Of a stretch of 64,000 nt of DNA, positions 45,793 through 56,073 are shown in pieces; position 1 is the first letter of the stretch, and every line of letters starts with the position of its first letter. Source of the stretch: Erodium maritimum. Taxonomy: Eukaryota > Streptophyta > Magnoliopsida > Geraniales > Geraniaceae. The notes below the pieces were generated by a model. It searched no databases. It was given only the letters and a program-made list of their open reading frames with translations, and was not told where the DNA came from. The translations under genes were made by a program, and so were the position numbers. The stretch covers positions 60,434,039 through 60,498,038 of the forward strand of contig OY997593.1 in NCBI GenBank assembly GCA_963921825.1, given 5' to 3'.

Positions 45793-46470
45793 TCAAGCCA
45801 ATGCTTTAGCCAACCAAATAGGAAAATTGGTCTTGATTGTATCAGCTTCTTCCCACGTTGCATCCTCAGCATTAGATCTGTCCCATTGTATCAGATACTG
45901 AACTGCAGCTGCATTGTTGCGATTGATGATTCTTCTCTGAAGCAAAGCAATAGGCTGCAGCTTGAGATGACCCTCAGAAGTAGTGTCAGGCAGCTGTGGT
46001 GCAATCCTGTTCTTGTGTCCAAGCTGTTTCTTCAGGAGGGAGACATGGAATACCGGATGAATGAGGGAGGAAGGAGGCAACTTGAGCCTGTAGGCAACCT
46101 TGCCAACCCTCTCAGTGACCTGAAATGGACCATAGAATCTGGGTGAAAGCTTCAAATTAGACCTCAAGGCCACTGAGTTCTGTCTATAAGGCTGAAGCCT
46201 TAAGTACACCCAATCTCCCACATCAAACTCTCTCTCAGTCCTATGCTTATCAGCCTGGTGTTTCATTCTGGATTGAGCCTGGGTCAAATTGTCCTTCAGA
46301 ACCCTGTTAAGCTCTTCCCTGGAGTTAATAAAACCTTCCACAGCTGCTACAGAAGAATGTATGGGACCAAAACTTATCATAGGAGCAGGGAATCCATAAA
46401 CAGCTTCAAATGGAGACATTTGAATGGCAGACTGAGTACTAGTGTTGTACCAAAACTCAGCAAAAGATAA
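45793..46470 (-). CDS. integrase C-terminus with chromodomain-like tail (Reina-like element)
   Basis: Continuation of the pol frame after the TAG at 46471-46473. It opens LSFAEFWYNT, then MSPFEAVYGF (the usual integrase C-terminal start), the GPF-type motif region SPRFYGPFQVTERVGKVAYR, LPPSSLIHPVFHVSLLKK, and finally a chromodomain-like IQWDRSNAEDATWEEAD. In the intact polyprotein it would be fused to the upstream integrase core. Apart from the preceding stop, it has no lesion. Confidence 0.85.
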   Translation of the reverse strand, partial: LSFAEFWYNTSTQSAIQMSPFEAVYGFPAPMISFGPIHSSVAAVEGFINSREELNRVLKDNLTQAQSRMKHQADKHRTEREFDVGDWVYLRLQPYRQNSVALRSNLKLSPRFYGPFQVTERVGKVAYRLKLPPSSLIHPVFHVSLLKKQLGHKNRIAPQLPDTTSEGHLKLQPIALLQRRIINRNNAAAVQYLIQWDRSNAEDATWEEADTIKTNFPIWLAKALA

Positions 46471-48045
46471 CTAGGTACACCATTTCTTTGGAAAGAGATG
46501 TGTCATAGCCCTCAAATAGTTTTCCAAACATTGGTTCACCCTCTCAGTTTGGCCATCTGACTGAGGGTGATAAGCAGTAGACATGTTAAGGCTTACCTCA
46601 AGTTTCTTAAAGAGTTCCTTCCAGAAATTGCTCAGAAACAACTGATCCATGTCTGATACAATGTAATTTGGTAATCCATGTAGCTTGTAAATGTTGTCAA
46701 AAAATATCTGAGCCACAGTTGCTGCAGAATATGGATGAGATAAAGCCATAAAATGAGCATATTTAGTAAATCTGTCCACTACAACCAGAATAACATCTTT
46801 AGCTCCGGATTTTGGGAGGCCTTCTATAAAGTCAATGGAGATGTCAGTCCATGGTTTGGAAGGAATAGGCAGAGGGTTGAGCAACCCAGCATAGGGTGTA
46901 TTTTCAGATTTGCACTTCTGGCAAATATCACATTCCCTAACAAAATTATAGATTTCCTTGTTCATGTGAGGCCAAAAGAAATGTTGCTTGATCCTCCTAG
47001 TAGTGACACTGATACCAGAGTGTCCTCCTAGAGGTGTTTCATGGAAATTAGCCATTATTTTCTGTCTGATCCCTGCATCTGACCCCAGATAAATTCTTCC
47101 ATTATAGTAGAGCACACCTTGCCTCAGATCATAAGATGGCATAGCTTCTTTGGCCAAGGATAGCTCCAGTAACAATCTCTGAGCTTCTAAATCATTGTCA
47201 TAGCTATCAAGGACCTCAGATAACCAAGCTGGAATAACAGTAGAGATAGGGGCCATTGTGACCTGTGGTACCCTGGAGAGAGCATCTGCAACAATATTTT
47301 CCTTCCCTTTTTTGTACTCAATAGAGTAATTTAGCCCCATAAGCTTGGCAAGCCATTTGTGTTGGAAGGAAGTGGTTAACTTCTGTTCCAGCAGAAACTT
47401 TAAACTCTGGTGATCAGTTCTCAATACTACACTACCAGAAGCAAAGTAGTGCCTCCATTTCTGAATGCATGTCATTACAGCTAACAGTTCTTTCTCATAA
47501 GTGGACATAGCAGCATATTTCAGTCCAAGGGCCTTGCTCAAGAAGGCAATGGGCCTCCCTTCTTGCATCAATACACCCCCAATGCCCTTGTCACAGGCAT
47601 CAGCCTCAATAACAAATGGCTTAGTGAAATCAGGCAACCTCAAAACAGGTGCAGTGCTCATAGCTTCTTTCAGATGCTCAAAACTAAGCTGTGCCTCAGG
47701 ACCCCAAATAAAGTTGTCCTTCTTCAATAAATTAGTTAAGGGTCTAGCAATTTTTCCATAGCCTTGAATAAACCTCCTATAGTATCCAGTTAACCACAAA
47801 AACCCTCTAAGTGACTTCAGTGATTTAGGTGCAGGCCAATCCCTCATTGCCTGAATTTTTGCAGGGTCAGTAGCCACTCCATCACCAGAAATGATGTGGC
47901 CAAGATACTCAATCTGAGTTTTACCAAAATCACACTTAGATAACGTAGCATACAACTGATGCTCTTGTAGCCTCTGAAGGACCAATCTCACATGCTCCAA
48001 GTGTTCAGGCCAAGACTTAGAGTATATCAAAATATCATCAAAAAA
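46471..48045 (-). CDS. RT C-terminal part, RNase H and integrase core (Reina-like element)
   Basis: The 519-aa open frame starts within the RT palm ([13 protein letters not shown]) and runs through the RT thumb to RNase H ([39 protein letters not shown]). The integrase zinc finger follows (H...H...CDICQKCK), then the core ([53 protein letters not shown]) with both Asp and the Glu present. It ends at a TAG (46471-46473) in a spot where the frame clearly continues. The upstream frame is displaced by one base at 48037-48043. Confidence 0.9.
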   Translation of the reverse strand, partial: FFDDILIYSKSWPEHLEHVRLVLQRLQEHQLYATLSKCDFGKTQIEYLGHIISGDGVATDPAKIQAMRDWPAPKSLKSLRGFLWLTGYYRRFIQGYGKIARPLTNLLKKDNFIWGPEAQLSFEHLKEAMSTAPVLRLPDFTKPFVIEADACDKGIGGVLMQEGRPIAFLSKALGLKYAAMSTYEKELLAVMTCIQKWRHYFASGSVVLRTDHQSLKFLLEQKLTTSFQHKWLAKLMGLNYSIEYKKGKENIVADALSRVPQVTMAPISTVIPAWLSEVLDSYDNDLEAQRLLLELSLAKEAMPSYDLRQGVLYYNGRIYLGSDAGIRQKIMANFHETPLGGHSGISVTTRRIKQHFFWPHMNKEIYNFVRECDICQKCKSENTPYAGLLNPLPIPSKPWTDISIDFIEGLPKSGAKDVILVVVDRFTKYAHFMALSHPYSAATVAQIFFDNIYKLHGLPNYIVSDMDQLFLSNFWKELFKKLEVSLNMSTAYHPQSDGQTERVNQCLENYLRAMTHLFPKKWCT

Positions 48046-50594
48046 ACTAGAACAAATTTTCTGAGATAGTCATGAAGAATTTGGTTCATTAAGGACTGAA
48101 ATGTAGAGGGAGCATTGGTCAGCCCAAATGGCATGACCTTGAACTCATAGTGGCCCTCATGAGTCCTAAAGGCAGTCTTAGATTCCTCACCCTCAGCCAG
48201 CCTCACTTGATGATAACCAGACCTTAAATCAATTTTAGAGAAAAATTGGCAACCAGCTAGTTCATCCAAGAGTTCCTCAATAGTTGGGATAGGAAATTTA
48301 TCTTTAATTGTCTGGTCATTCAGCTGCCTAAAATCAACACACATCCTGAAAGACCCATCTTTCTTCTTAACAAGTAATACTGGGAAATAGTAAGGGCTAG
48401 TACTATGCTGGATAACACCAGCTTTAAGCATATCTTGTACTAGTTGTTCAAGGATGTTTTTCTGCTCATAAGAGTGCTTATATGGTCTAATTGAAAGGGG
48501 TGTACTACCAGGGATCAAAGATATCCTATGGTCACAAAATCTCCTAGGAGGTAATTCAGTTGGTGCTTCAAACACAGAAGGAAATTCAGCAAGCAAGGAT
48601 TGCATCTCAGGGTCCAACACCATATCAGAATTTGTATCAGCAATTACCAAGGTAAATTGAGCAAGGAACAAGGACTCACCAGCTTGGAGTTCATGCCTCA
48701 CAGACTTGAGGCTAGATAAAGAGCAATGATTAGAAGAAGGAGTCTCCAATAACTTAATCTTGTGACCTCCCCATGTAATAGTTATAGATCTTGCAGCATA
48801 GTCCAGTTCTATAGGGCTCACAGTTTGCAACCAATCAACCCCCAAAATCATATGAAAACCACCCAAGGGCATTACCAAAAATTCCCATTCCATAGTAAGA
48901 CCATGTAGCATCCAACTGATCTTTGTTGCAGCAGTGCAGGTTTGAACCTGACCATTTCCCATTTTCACCAGTACAGTAGGGCCAACATAAATGGTCAATC
49001 CCAATTTTGAAGCTGTGGATTGATCCAAAAATGACTTGGTAGCACCCGTATCCACCAAGATAGAAATAATAGCATCCTTTATAGATCCCTGCACTCTGAT
49101 AGACTTACTATGATTTATGTGAACCATATGGCCAAATGCTTCATGTGAGAGCACACACAATTCTGGTTGCAACACTTCCTCAATAGCAGGTGCATTAGGC
49201 TCCAACTCCAGTAACTCACTGTCATACCCATCAGTAGTGATTTGATATAATTTGTGCTTATTGGGGCACACATGGTCTTTTGTATATCTGGATGGACATG
49301 TATAGCACAAACCCTTCCTTTTTTGTTCATCCAACACCTGAGGATTTATCTTTGTATAAGGCACAGTTGAAGTGTGGTGCCTAGGCTGAGAATGTTGGAG
49401 TTGTTGTTGAGCTTGCTGTGGTCTAGGCCTGTAGGTATTATGCCCATAAGATGATGTGCTAGGTTGAGAATTCTTGACCTTTATTCTATGCTCCTCCTTC
49501 CTAGCAATGTTCATTGCTTGGGACATGGTTTGAGGTTCATACATTAAGACCTCCACCTCCAGTTTGGGCTTCAGACCAGCAATACAATTGGACACAAAGT
49601 ATGCTTCAGAGTAGTGAGGATCCCTGCTCAACACCAATAATCTTAGCTCCTCAAATTTGTCCTCATAATCCCTCAAAGACCCTTCTTGCTTCAATTTTTT
49701 GAATTCACTTTCAACATCAGAATGGCCCATTTCTTCATATTTCAGGCACAGATCTTGGCAAAACCTCTCCCAAGGTATAATACCTCTCCCAAAAGAATAT
49801 TCAGCATACCAGTAATCTGTAGACCCAGTCATGTGCATTGAAGCAACTCTAACCTTGTGTTCTTCAGGTATTGAGCAATACTGAAAATAATTGTTACACT
49901 TTCTAATCCAGTGTTTCACTCCCTTCCCATCAAACAGTGGAAAAACAAGGTTGGGGGTCTTGAAAGTAAGATCATTCATTTGATTCTGAGGGTAGCCATG
50001 TAGCAACTGAGGCTGTTGGGTGTATAAGTTTGGAGCAATGCCTTGTTGGTTAAGCAACTGAGGGTTAATCATTTGTGGGTTCACAAGTGGTGGAGTCATT
50101 AACTGTGCAGGATAACCCATACATGTCTGGGAGAAAATTTTTTGGGCTCCTGGTACTGGGACCTGAGAGTTTTGTGGTATAAACCCTTGAGACACATGAG
50201 CTTGAGTGTTGGGGTTTACTGGGTTTTGGTGGGTAATTTGTGGGGTATGGATCTGTGGTGCTGGGGATGATGTGAGAGGAACGGGAACTTGGCCATTTAT
50301 CTGGTGCTGTGGGTTTGATACCCAGGAAGAAACATTTGTAGCTTGGTTCACCCTGGGTCTCTGTGGTGAGTTTGGATCTGGAGGCTGGGTTGGGTGAGGT
50401 GAGTATGTGAGGCACTGAGGAGTAATGGGTACTGAGGGGTTGTGTATTTTTGGTCCCATCGAAGAAGATGGGTCTCGAGCTTGCTGTGCTTGAGCTTTGT
50501 CTCTCAGGAGCATAGCCAACTGCTGTTTGACCGCATCCAACTCGTCCAAACGGGTACGCAGGGCGTCATTCTCAGCTCTGAGACCTGAGTTCAT
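48027..50594 (-). CDS. gag-protease-reverse transcriptase N-part (Reina-like element)
   Basis: I place the start at the first in-frame ATG (50592-50594), about 95 bases inside the LTR. An N-terminal coiled-coil-like segment and a long Pro/Gln-rich linker precede the capsid domain ([20 protein letters not shown]...[24 protein letters not shown]). A CX2C...HX4C-type knuckle follows ([15 protein letters not shown]), then protease [13 protein letters not shown] and RT ([45 protein letters not shown]). At the catalytic box the frame ends prematurely (VLVFLMIF-stop) because the T run has seven T where the conserved FDD motif would need eight. Everything upstream is open. Confidence 0.92.
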   Translation of the reverse strand: MNSGLRAENDALRTRLDELDAVKQQLAMLLRDKAQAQQARDPSSSMGPKIHNPSVPITPQCLTYSPHPTQPPDPNSPQRPRVNQATNVSSWVSNPQHQINGQVPVPLTSSPAPQIHTPQITHQNPVNPNTQAHVSQGFIPQNSQVPVPGAQKIFSQTCMGYPAQLMTPPLVNPQMINPQLLNQQGIAPNLYTQQPQLLHGYPQNQMNDLTFKTPNLVFPLFDGKGVKHWIRKCNNYFQYCSIPEEHKVRVASMHMTGSTDYWYAEYSFGRGIIPWERFCQDLCLKYEEMGHSDVESEFKKLKQEGSLRDYEDKFEELRLLVLSRDPHYSEAYFVSNCIAGLKPKLEVEVLMYEPQTMSQAMNIARKEEHRIKVKNSQPSTSSYGHNTYRPRPQQAQQQLQHSQPRHHTSTVPYTKINPQVLDEQKRKGLCYTCPSRYTKDHVCPNKHKLYQITTDGYDSELLELEPNAPAIEEVLQPELCVLSHEAFGHMVHINHSKSIRVQGSIKDAIISILVDTGATKSFLDQSTASKLGLTIYVGPTVLVKMGNGQVQTCTAATKISWMLHGLTMEWEFLVMPLGGFHMILGVDWLQTVSPIELDYAARSITITWGGHKIKLLETPSSNHCSLSSLKSVRHELQAGESLFLAQFTLVIADTNSDMVLDPEMQSLLAEFPSVFEAPTELPPRRFCDHRISLIPGSTPLSIRPYKHSYEQKNILEQLVQDMLKAGVIQHSTSPYYFPVLLVKKKDGSFRMCVDFRQLNDQTIKDKFPIPTIEELLDELAGCQFFSKIDLRSGYHQVRLAEGEESKTAFRTHEGHYEFKVMPFGLTNAPSTFQSLMNQILHDYLRKFVLVFLMIF
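48037..48043 (-). other. single-base frameshift at the RT active site
   Basis: On the plus strand, CATC followed by seven A and CTAG (about 48037-48043). Conservation of the FDD box and the adjoining open frame indicates one base is missing. It could be a real mutation or a homopolymer sequencing error. Confidence 0.75.
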
Positions 50595-50673
50595 GGCTCT
50601 GAGCTCCGGTGACCCAACGTCGGAATCTTGCTCTGTTTCCGTCGTAACTGCTATCACAGGGTGCGGGATGTAA

Positions 50674-50688
50674 GGCTCTGATACCACT
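50674..50688 (-). other. primer-binding site of the Reina-like element
   Basis: GGCTCTGATACCACT on plus is AGTGGTATCAGAGCC on minus, abutting the 5' LTR and complementary to initiator Met tRNA. Confidence 0.88.
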
Positions 50689-51110
50689 TGATACACTAAA
50701 GTTGCAATTGAAGCTTCAGTGTAACGGATTAAGACCAGAAACGGGGGAAATTTGGTTGATTTCAGCTAAAAAGGGAACAAATTGTTCTACAATTGACAAA
50801 GAACTAGAAAATGAAACCCTAATTAACAGAAATGCTAGATAAAAACCAAATCATAGATGGATAGGAATGAGGACGCAGCCTCCTATAAATAGTAATGCTG
50901 GTACGAGCCTGCAGGACCACCACGATGCAGCAGAGGCAGGACCACTGCCACGATTGCAGAGCTGAGCTGGGCTGAGGTTCGAAGGAAGAAGGCGCGTGGT
51001 GACGACGCTCCTCACTTACTCAAAACGCACCGTATTGAACGAAGAACAGAAGTAACAGATTTAACAGAAATTTGAAAGGGTAGTTGCTTCAGAGGCAAGC
51101 TATCACGACA
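50689..51110 (-). repeat. 5' LTR of the Reina-like element
   Basis: 422 bp, near-identical to 45341-45762, followed by the CAACG target duplication at 51111-51115. The element reads leftward from here. Confidence 0.92.
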
Positions 51111-51962
51111 CAACGCAGCGGGGAAAAAAGAAAAAAGGAAGAAGACGAGAAAACTCGGTTTGAACTCCGACCGACCACCGGCAACGCCGTTGTCGGTCGA
51201 GGCTCCACGGGTTGTGATTCTCACCGTAGGGAAAAGACGGCGACGGGAGGTGGTGGTTGAAGCGTTGGGCGCGACGGAGCACGATGAAGCTCCTCGAAAC
51301 GGATCTGGACGGCGCGTCTGGTTTCCGTCTCAGATCCGGCGAGCGTGACGGACTTGGGGCTCGGACCACACGGGGGTGAAGAAGAAGAAGGAGGGGAAGG
51401 CGAGACAGCAATTCGGAGACGGAGCGTGGCCGGCGAGCTCGGGTAGATCCGAGAGGATGAAGGGAAGGGAGAGATAAAGACGACGACGTGAGGGAAAAGG
51501 AGGTGGGAGCGTCTTAGAGCGTGGTCGAGAGATGAGGGAGAAAGGGGCGGTGGAGATGAGGGAAAGAGGGAGGGCGGCGAGCTCGGGAAAATGGAGTGGA
51601 GAGAGAAGGGGAGAGAGGTCAGGAGAGACGGCTGGGCTGAGTGCGAAGAGGGAGAGGGTGAGAATGGGTTCAGAAACCCTAAAACGTGGTTTAAATACCA
51701 CGGGCCGGCAGCGAGATGGGCCTCGGCGGGCTTGGTTTTCGCGGCCCAAAACGAGAGGATGAGGGGCTGGGTCTGGGCGGCCTGCTCGGCCTGGTCTGCT
51801 GGTCGGGTCTGGCCCACCCGGTCCACCTCTTTTTTTTTTTAATTTTCTAAATTTTTTTCTTTTTTTATAAACGAATTACAAAATTAGACCGAAATTCAAC
51901 CTCGAGGTTCCGATTGAATAAAGTTAAATAAATTAAATCTTTTTACCGAGGCGGTCTTCACA

Positions 51963-52508
51963 AAAAGTCTCCTCCGTCGAGCTCGGGTCCAAAGTCTAGG
52001 ATCACAAATTAATACGAGAATCAAGAGTAATTCACGATTGGTTTAAAGAGGAAAACATTCCCAATTAACCCCAAAAGGGCTCGGTTATAGGTAACCGTCC
52101 CAATTACTCGAAATCCACCAAAAGGGCCCCAAAGGTTCAATTCTGATCTGTCACGGTTCGGGTCACGGACCTGTGGTCTGCACCGTCACGGTTCTCCTCA
52201 CGGAGCCGTGAATGGCGCCGTCACGGTCTCCCTCACGGAACCGTGACGTCCTCTGTCACGGATCCGTGACGGGTCTGGAACTTCGTCCTTCTTCTTCCTC
52301 CAGCTCCGATTTCACGAAATAAACCTCAAAACCTCCATTTTTGACCTTCCCAAACCTCCAAAACAGCTCCATAAACGCCAAAACCTCACTACCCATCACG
52401 GGTCTTCATCAAAATACCAAACATCCAATTGATTCTTATCAAAAACATCCTCTTAACTCCAATAATCAAACATCTAAGCTTCAAACTCAAAACCCATTTC
52501 AATCCAAC
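51963..52508 (-). mobile_element. outer fragment of the 5' LTR of Tekay element 1
   Basis: Matches 35289-35875 of the 3' LTR (AAAGTCTCCTCCG..GAGCTCGGGTCC, and CAAACATCTAAGCTTCAAAC near its end), then breaks off at about 52508 into copia sequence. The last ~650 bp of the LTR end and the outer target duplication are missing, so a deletion has joined it to the copia fragment. Confidence 0.85.
52149..52273. repeat. GTCACGG/CCGTGAC palindrome array, copy 3
   Basis: Same array as at 35478-35636, in the paired LTR. It is slightly shorter and again ends in GTCACGGATCCGTGAC. Confidence 0.7.
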
Positions 52509-53448
52509 CTACATTCTCCTCTACGTCAATGATATCATTCTTGCCTCATCGAGTGATGATTTACGCCTCTCCGTTATGTCCAGACTCGGCTTGGAATTTG
52601 CTATGAAGGACCTCGGTTCTCTGTCCTATTTCTTGGGAATTGCAGTCGCCCGGCATTCTGGAGGCATGTTTTTATCTCAGCAAAAATATGCCTCGGACAT
52701 TATCGATCATGCTGGCATGACGTCTTGCTCCTCTTACACTCCTCCAGTTGACACTCAGGGAATGCTTAGTGCCACCGACAGTTCTCCTTTTGAGAGTCCG
52801 ACTCTTTATCGCAGTCTTGCGGGGGCGCTCCAGTATCTCACGTTTACACGTCCGGATATCTCTTATGCAGTTCAGCAGATATGTCTTCACATGCATGATC
52901 CACGTGTTAGCCACATGGGAGCGCTTAAGCGGATTATTTGATATCTTCAGGGGACTCGGCATTTTGGACTTCATCTTTACTCATCGCCTGTCTCAGGTCT
53001 TGTCGCCTACACTGATGCTGATTGGGCCGTCTGTCCCGACACGAGACGCTCCACGTCCGGTAACTGTGTTTTTCTGGGAGATAATCTTGTCTCATGGTCC
53101 TCGAAGCGCCAGCCTACCCTCTCTCGATCTAGCACGGAAGCTGAATATCGTGGCGTCGCCGATGTTGTTTCTGAGACTTGCTGGCTTCGCAACCTTCTCC
53201 TCGAGCTACATTGTCCAGTCTCTCAAGCTACTCTCGTCTACTGTGACAACATCAGTACGATTTATCTCTCCGGTAATCCAGTTCAGCATCAGCGCACCAA
53301 ACATATTGAGTTGGATATACATTTTGTTCGAGAGAAGATAGCTAAGGGTCACGTTCGAGTTCTTCATGTCCCTTCTCGGTCCCAGATTGCGGATGTCTTC
53401 ACCAAGGGACTTCCACGCATTCTCTTTGACGAGTTAGGTCCAGCCTAA
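52509..53448 (+). pseudogene. Ty1/copia pol 3' fragment: RT C-part and RNase H
   Basis: The plus strand reads LLYVNDIILASSSDD (the YVDD-box region, here YVND), FAMKDLGSLSYFLGI, QQKYASDIIDHAGM, YRSLAGALQYLTFTRPDI and SYAVQQICLHMHDP. After a TGA at 52939-52941 it continues YLQGTRHFGLHLY, AYTDADWAVCPDTRRSTSG, SSTEAEYRGVADV, NPVQHQRTKHIELDIHFVRE and ADVFTKGLP, with TAA at 53446. This is the standard end of copia pol. The single stop is a likely C-to-T change in a conserved Arg codon, and the YVDD Asp is replaced by Asn. The 5' part is missing at the junction with the Tekay LTR. Confidence 0.9.
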
Positions 53449-53483
53449 ACGTCCGGGAACCTCTCGTTCAGACTGCGGGGGCA

Positions 53484-53640
53484 TGTTAGAGATATCATTC
53501 ATTATCCTAGTACATAGAGTTTGAATATCAAACTCAGGATATATTTGTAATATTTGAATGTATTGAGTTTATCTGTAATTACCTATTTATGTACACTGAT
53601 ACATCAATAATAATCATCAAGGTTTAAACTCTGTCGCTTA
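53484..53640 (+). mobile_element. 3' LTR of the copia element (right end uncertain)
   Basis: Right after a purine tract (GACTGCGGGGGCA, minus a few bases), TGTTAGAGATATCATTCATT begins the LTR, a typical copia LTR start. The segment includes TATTTATGTACACTGATACATC, and I could not locate its CA end with confidence. Confidence 0.65.
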
Positions 53641-53977
53641 CCATTTGTAGCGGTTTTTTTAATAAATATTTGTAATCTTCTACGTTGTGTTGGGCGTAAT
53701 TGTTATTAGGTTTTGAAGTCATATGGGTATCATGTAATGTAATATGAAATCTCCCTTTCTGAATTAATATAAGTTATAATAAACAAACAAGCAATGTGAC
53801 ACTTACAAGAAAAGAATTAGAAAGAGATATAATAAGTTGTAACCATCTTTTACTTTCAAATGAAACGTTGGCAACAAACAAGATGTAAATTATATTTAAA
53901 ATTTGCATAGAAAATTATAAGTGTCAGGTAGTGGACACAATTTACAAATTTTTCAAGTATATGATTTGTCTTGTGAT

Positions 53978-54516
53978 ATTTCTTTTATAGGCGATGAATT
54001 TATTACGTCAGGATTCTAAGGTGGAAACCCTCACAAAATACCTCAAAAAGGCTACAACCAAGTAAATGAAACCAAATTAAAACAGCAAAGGAACAACGAA
54101 CCAAAACACAAAACCATAATAAAGTTTACCCCCCTGCAACAACTCTCCTACGTATGCTCTAGGTACACAATTGATGGGTAGCGGTCCACTGATCGAACGA
54201 AACATCTGGCAGAAGATCACCTGCTAAACACTCTATACTGAAAACATGCGGCTTCAACTTCTCAAAAAACCCAACCACTGAGTGAGAACAGTTCCTGAAA
54301 ACCACATTGTTTCGCTGCAGCCACAAATGCCAGCAAGTTAAATAACAGACTTTCAACCAAATCGAGCTACCCATAATCTCAGCCTCCAAGTCCCAGCCCT
54401 CACAAGCTGACTGTACCGACCTCGGCACCACCCACAACAACGACCACCAAGAGAAAACCATGCCCCATAAACTCCAAGAGTAAACACAATGCAATAACAA
54501 GTGATCCAAGTCTTAT
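53978..54516 (-). mobile_element. short 5'-truncated LINE with 14-bp target duplication
   Basis: The insert is flanked by the perfect 14-bp direct repeat ATTTGTCTTGTGAT (53964-53977 and 54517-54530). On the minus strand the open frame 54509-54159 reads DHLLLHCVYSWSLWGMVFSW, WLKVCYLTCWHLWLQRNNVV and FFEKLKPHVFS. This is the zinc-binding RVT (zf-RVT) C-terminal region of plant LINE ORF2, followed by a short 3' tail with A-rich end. It is severely 5'-truncated at 539 bp, as expected for target-primed reverse transcription. This fragment lacks the RNase H domain seen in the other LINE at 33548. Confidence 0.88.
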
Positions 54517-54799
54517 ATTTGTCTTGTGATCTTAAACACAAGTTAAAGGGTTTAGGGCTAAGATTAGTGTTTTGACTATAATCACATTTTACAATCTTTA
54601 GGTCTACAATCCATTATCTTATATGTTGTCAACGTCAAGTTCATGTGAACTTCGAATCACGATAATTTCAGTAATTATAAGACCCATGTTTTGAATGAGA
54701 ATTGCAGGTTTCGTAACCTTTTCTCGTTAATACTTGAACTTCGGATTCAAAATATTTTAATTTTAATAAACCTCAATATTTTAGTATAAAATAATAAAA

Positions 54800-55032
54800 C
54801 TAAGGGGTAAATCCATCTTACTACCCTAAAACTATGAGATTCCATTTTTACTACCCTAAAACTATGAGATTCCATTTTTACTATCCTAGAATTTTTTTTC
54901 TTCTCGCTACCCTAGAGTTTCAAAATTTTCAAGTTAGTACCCAACGTTAACTTTCTGTCTATTTGATGAGCGTAAATTAGACCTATTTAATTTGACCATT
55001 TCCCCCATATGTTTACCTTATTTGTCTCTTAG
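54800..55032. repeat. duplicated short repeat, probable terminal-repeat fragment
   Basis: The unit TACCCTAAAACTATGAGATT followed by CCATTTTTACTA is present twice in tandem (about 54822-54886). Wording and order resemble Mutator-like terminal repeats, and the MITE at 55042 follows. No complete element was resolved. Confidence 0.4.
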
Positions 55033-55041
55033 TTTATATTT

Positions 55042-55468
55042 GGGTAAACTACAAATATCTACCCCAAACTTGTATCGTTTAACTGATACTTACTCTAAAG
55101 TTTTTTTAACTGATACCTACTCAGATGTTTAGTTATATAACAAATAGCCCAAGCCGTCAGCTAAAATGACGAAAATACCCTCAACTACACTTTTATAATT
55201 ATTTTTAAAAATTATTTTAAAAATCACTTTTGTTAGATATATATATATTTACTTATTAAATCACTTTATTTTATTTAAAAAAATCACTTCGGTTTTATTT
55301 TAAAAATAATATTTAAAAAATCACTAAGGGTATTTTTGTAATTTTACCTGCCAGCTTGGGCTAGTTGTTATATAACTAAACATCTGAGTAGGTATCAGTT
55401 AAAAACAAACTTTATAGTAAGTATCAGTTAAACGCTACAAGTTTGGGGTAGGTATTTGTAGTTTACCC
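55042..55468. mobile_element. Mutator-type MITE, copy 2 (427 bp)
   Basis: Ends are GGGTAAACTACAAATA (left) and TATTTGTAGTTTACCC (right), with arms inverted for over 110 bp. A perfect 9-bp duplication TTTATATTT flanks it (55033-55041 and 55469-55477). It has the same family and nearly the same length as 1583-2008, but this copy has better-preserved ends. No protein is encoded. Confidence 0.92.
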
Positions 55469-55477
55469 TTTATATTT

Positions 55478-56068
55478 TTAGTATTTATTAATAATTACTC
55501 TTAAGCCCCTTAATCATCGATATTTATCCATACTTCATAATATATTCAACACCAATATCATTTTTAGGTCTCTGAAAAATAAAAATATTGGCGAAAGAAC
55601 GAAGTCAATCGGAGCTAAAACGGAGAGGTAATGAGCAAAATAGCAAAATTCATCAAAATGGAGAGAGCTGACTGGATGACGCCACGTGGTGCCTGCAAAG
55701 AGATGGATATGCATGCTTTGAACATTTGACCAAGGGGTCACTGACTCTTGATGATTCGTGTCGTACTGGATAAGGTTGAGCAAAAATCCGTCCGTCACCG
55801 AAAATCGACCGTCTTCTAACGTCCCCATCACCTAAATATCCAGAACCGGTCTTACCCGAACTAGAGATGGTTTAAAAATCTTCGAACTGTTTGGTCAACA
55901 ATCGATCAACGGTTGGAGGTGTGCCAAACCGCTGGTGACCAGACCGCCCGACACTATAGTAATGAATAGGCTGGGGCCTGCCAGTCTACAAGCCCAACTC
56001 GTGAAGCCCAAATGCATGCCTGAAGGGTCACTTATGCTTATCATCCTGTCAAACTCATATCCAAAATC
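55478..56068. other. intergenic DNA, no gene seen
   Basis: No recognisable frame or repeat boundary between the MITE and the target duplication of the next solo LTR. Confidence 0.3.
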
Positions 56069-56073
56069 TGATG

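Larger units (their letters stand above)
45341..51110 (-). mobile_element. nearly intact Reina-like Ty3/gypsy retrotransposon (5770 bp)
   Basis: It is bounded by two 422-bp LTRs and a perfect CAACG duplication (45336-45340 and 51111-51115). The LTRs differ at only 6 positions by eye (about 1.4%), so the insertion is young. Primer-binding site 50674-50688, polypurine tract 45763-45776. One long gag-pol frame is broken only by a one-base loss in a T run at the RT active site and one TAG in integrase. Short LTRs, a single polyprotein and a C-terminal chromodomain-like tail (LIQWDRSNAEDATWEEAD) suggest the Reina clade of chromoviruses; the clade call is inference. Confidence 0.93.
43363..51962 (-). 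mobile_element. 5' LTR of Tekay element 2 (subfamily B), split by the Reina-like element
   Basis: Plus-strand ends are TGTCACGCCCCAAATCCG (43363) and CCGAGGCGGTCTTCACA (to 51962). The inserted element 45341-51110 and one copy of its 5-bp duplication interrupt it; the remaining LTR is about 2825 bp. Outside the upper end, AAAAG (51963-51967) begins LTR sequence of element 1, so element 2 landed within the 5' LTR of element 1. The second AAAAG copy is lost in the deletion at 42500. Confidence 0.85.

Noticed and set aside
46243-47761. Plus-strand frames (75-92 aa) over the Reina-like pol gene
   Set aside because: Antisense shadows of the integrase and RT coding sequence.
51221-51826. 201-aa minus-strand proline/serine-rich frame
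   Set aside because: It lies in the LTR of Tekay element 2 between the Reina insertion and the LTR end, with similar open frames in other phases. It corresponds to the GC-rich LTR part also seen at 24134.
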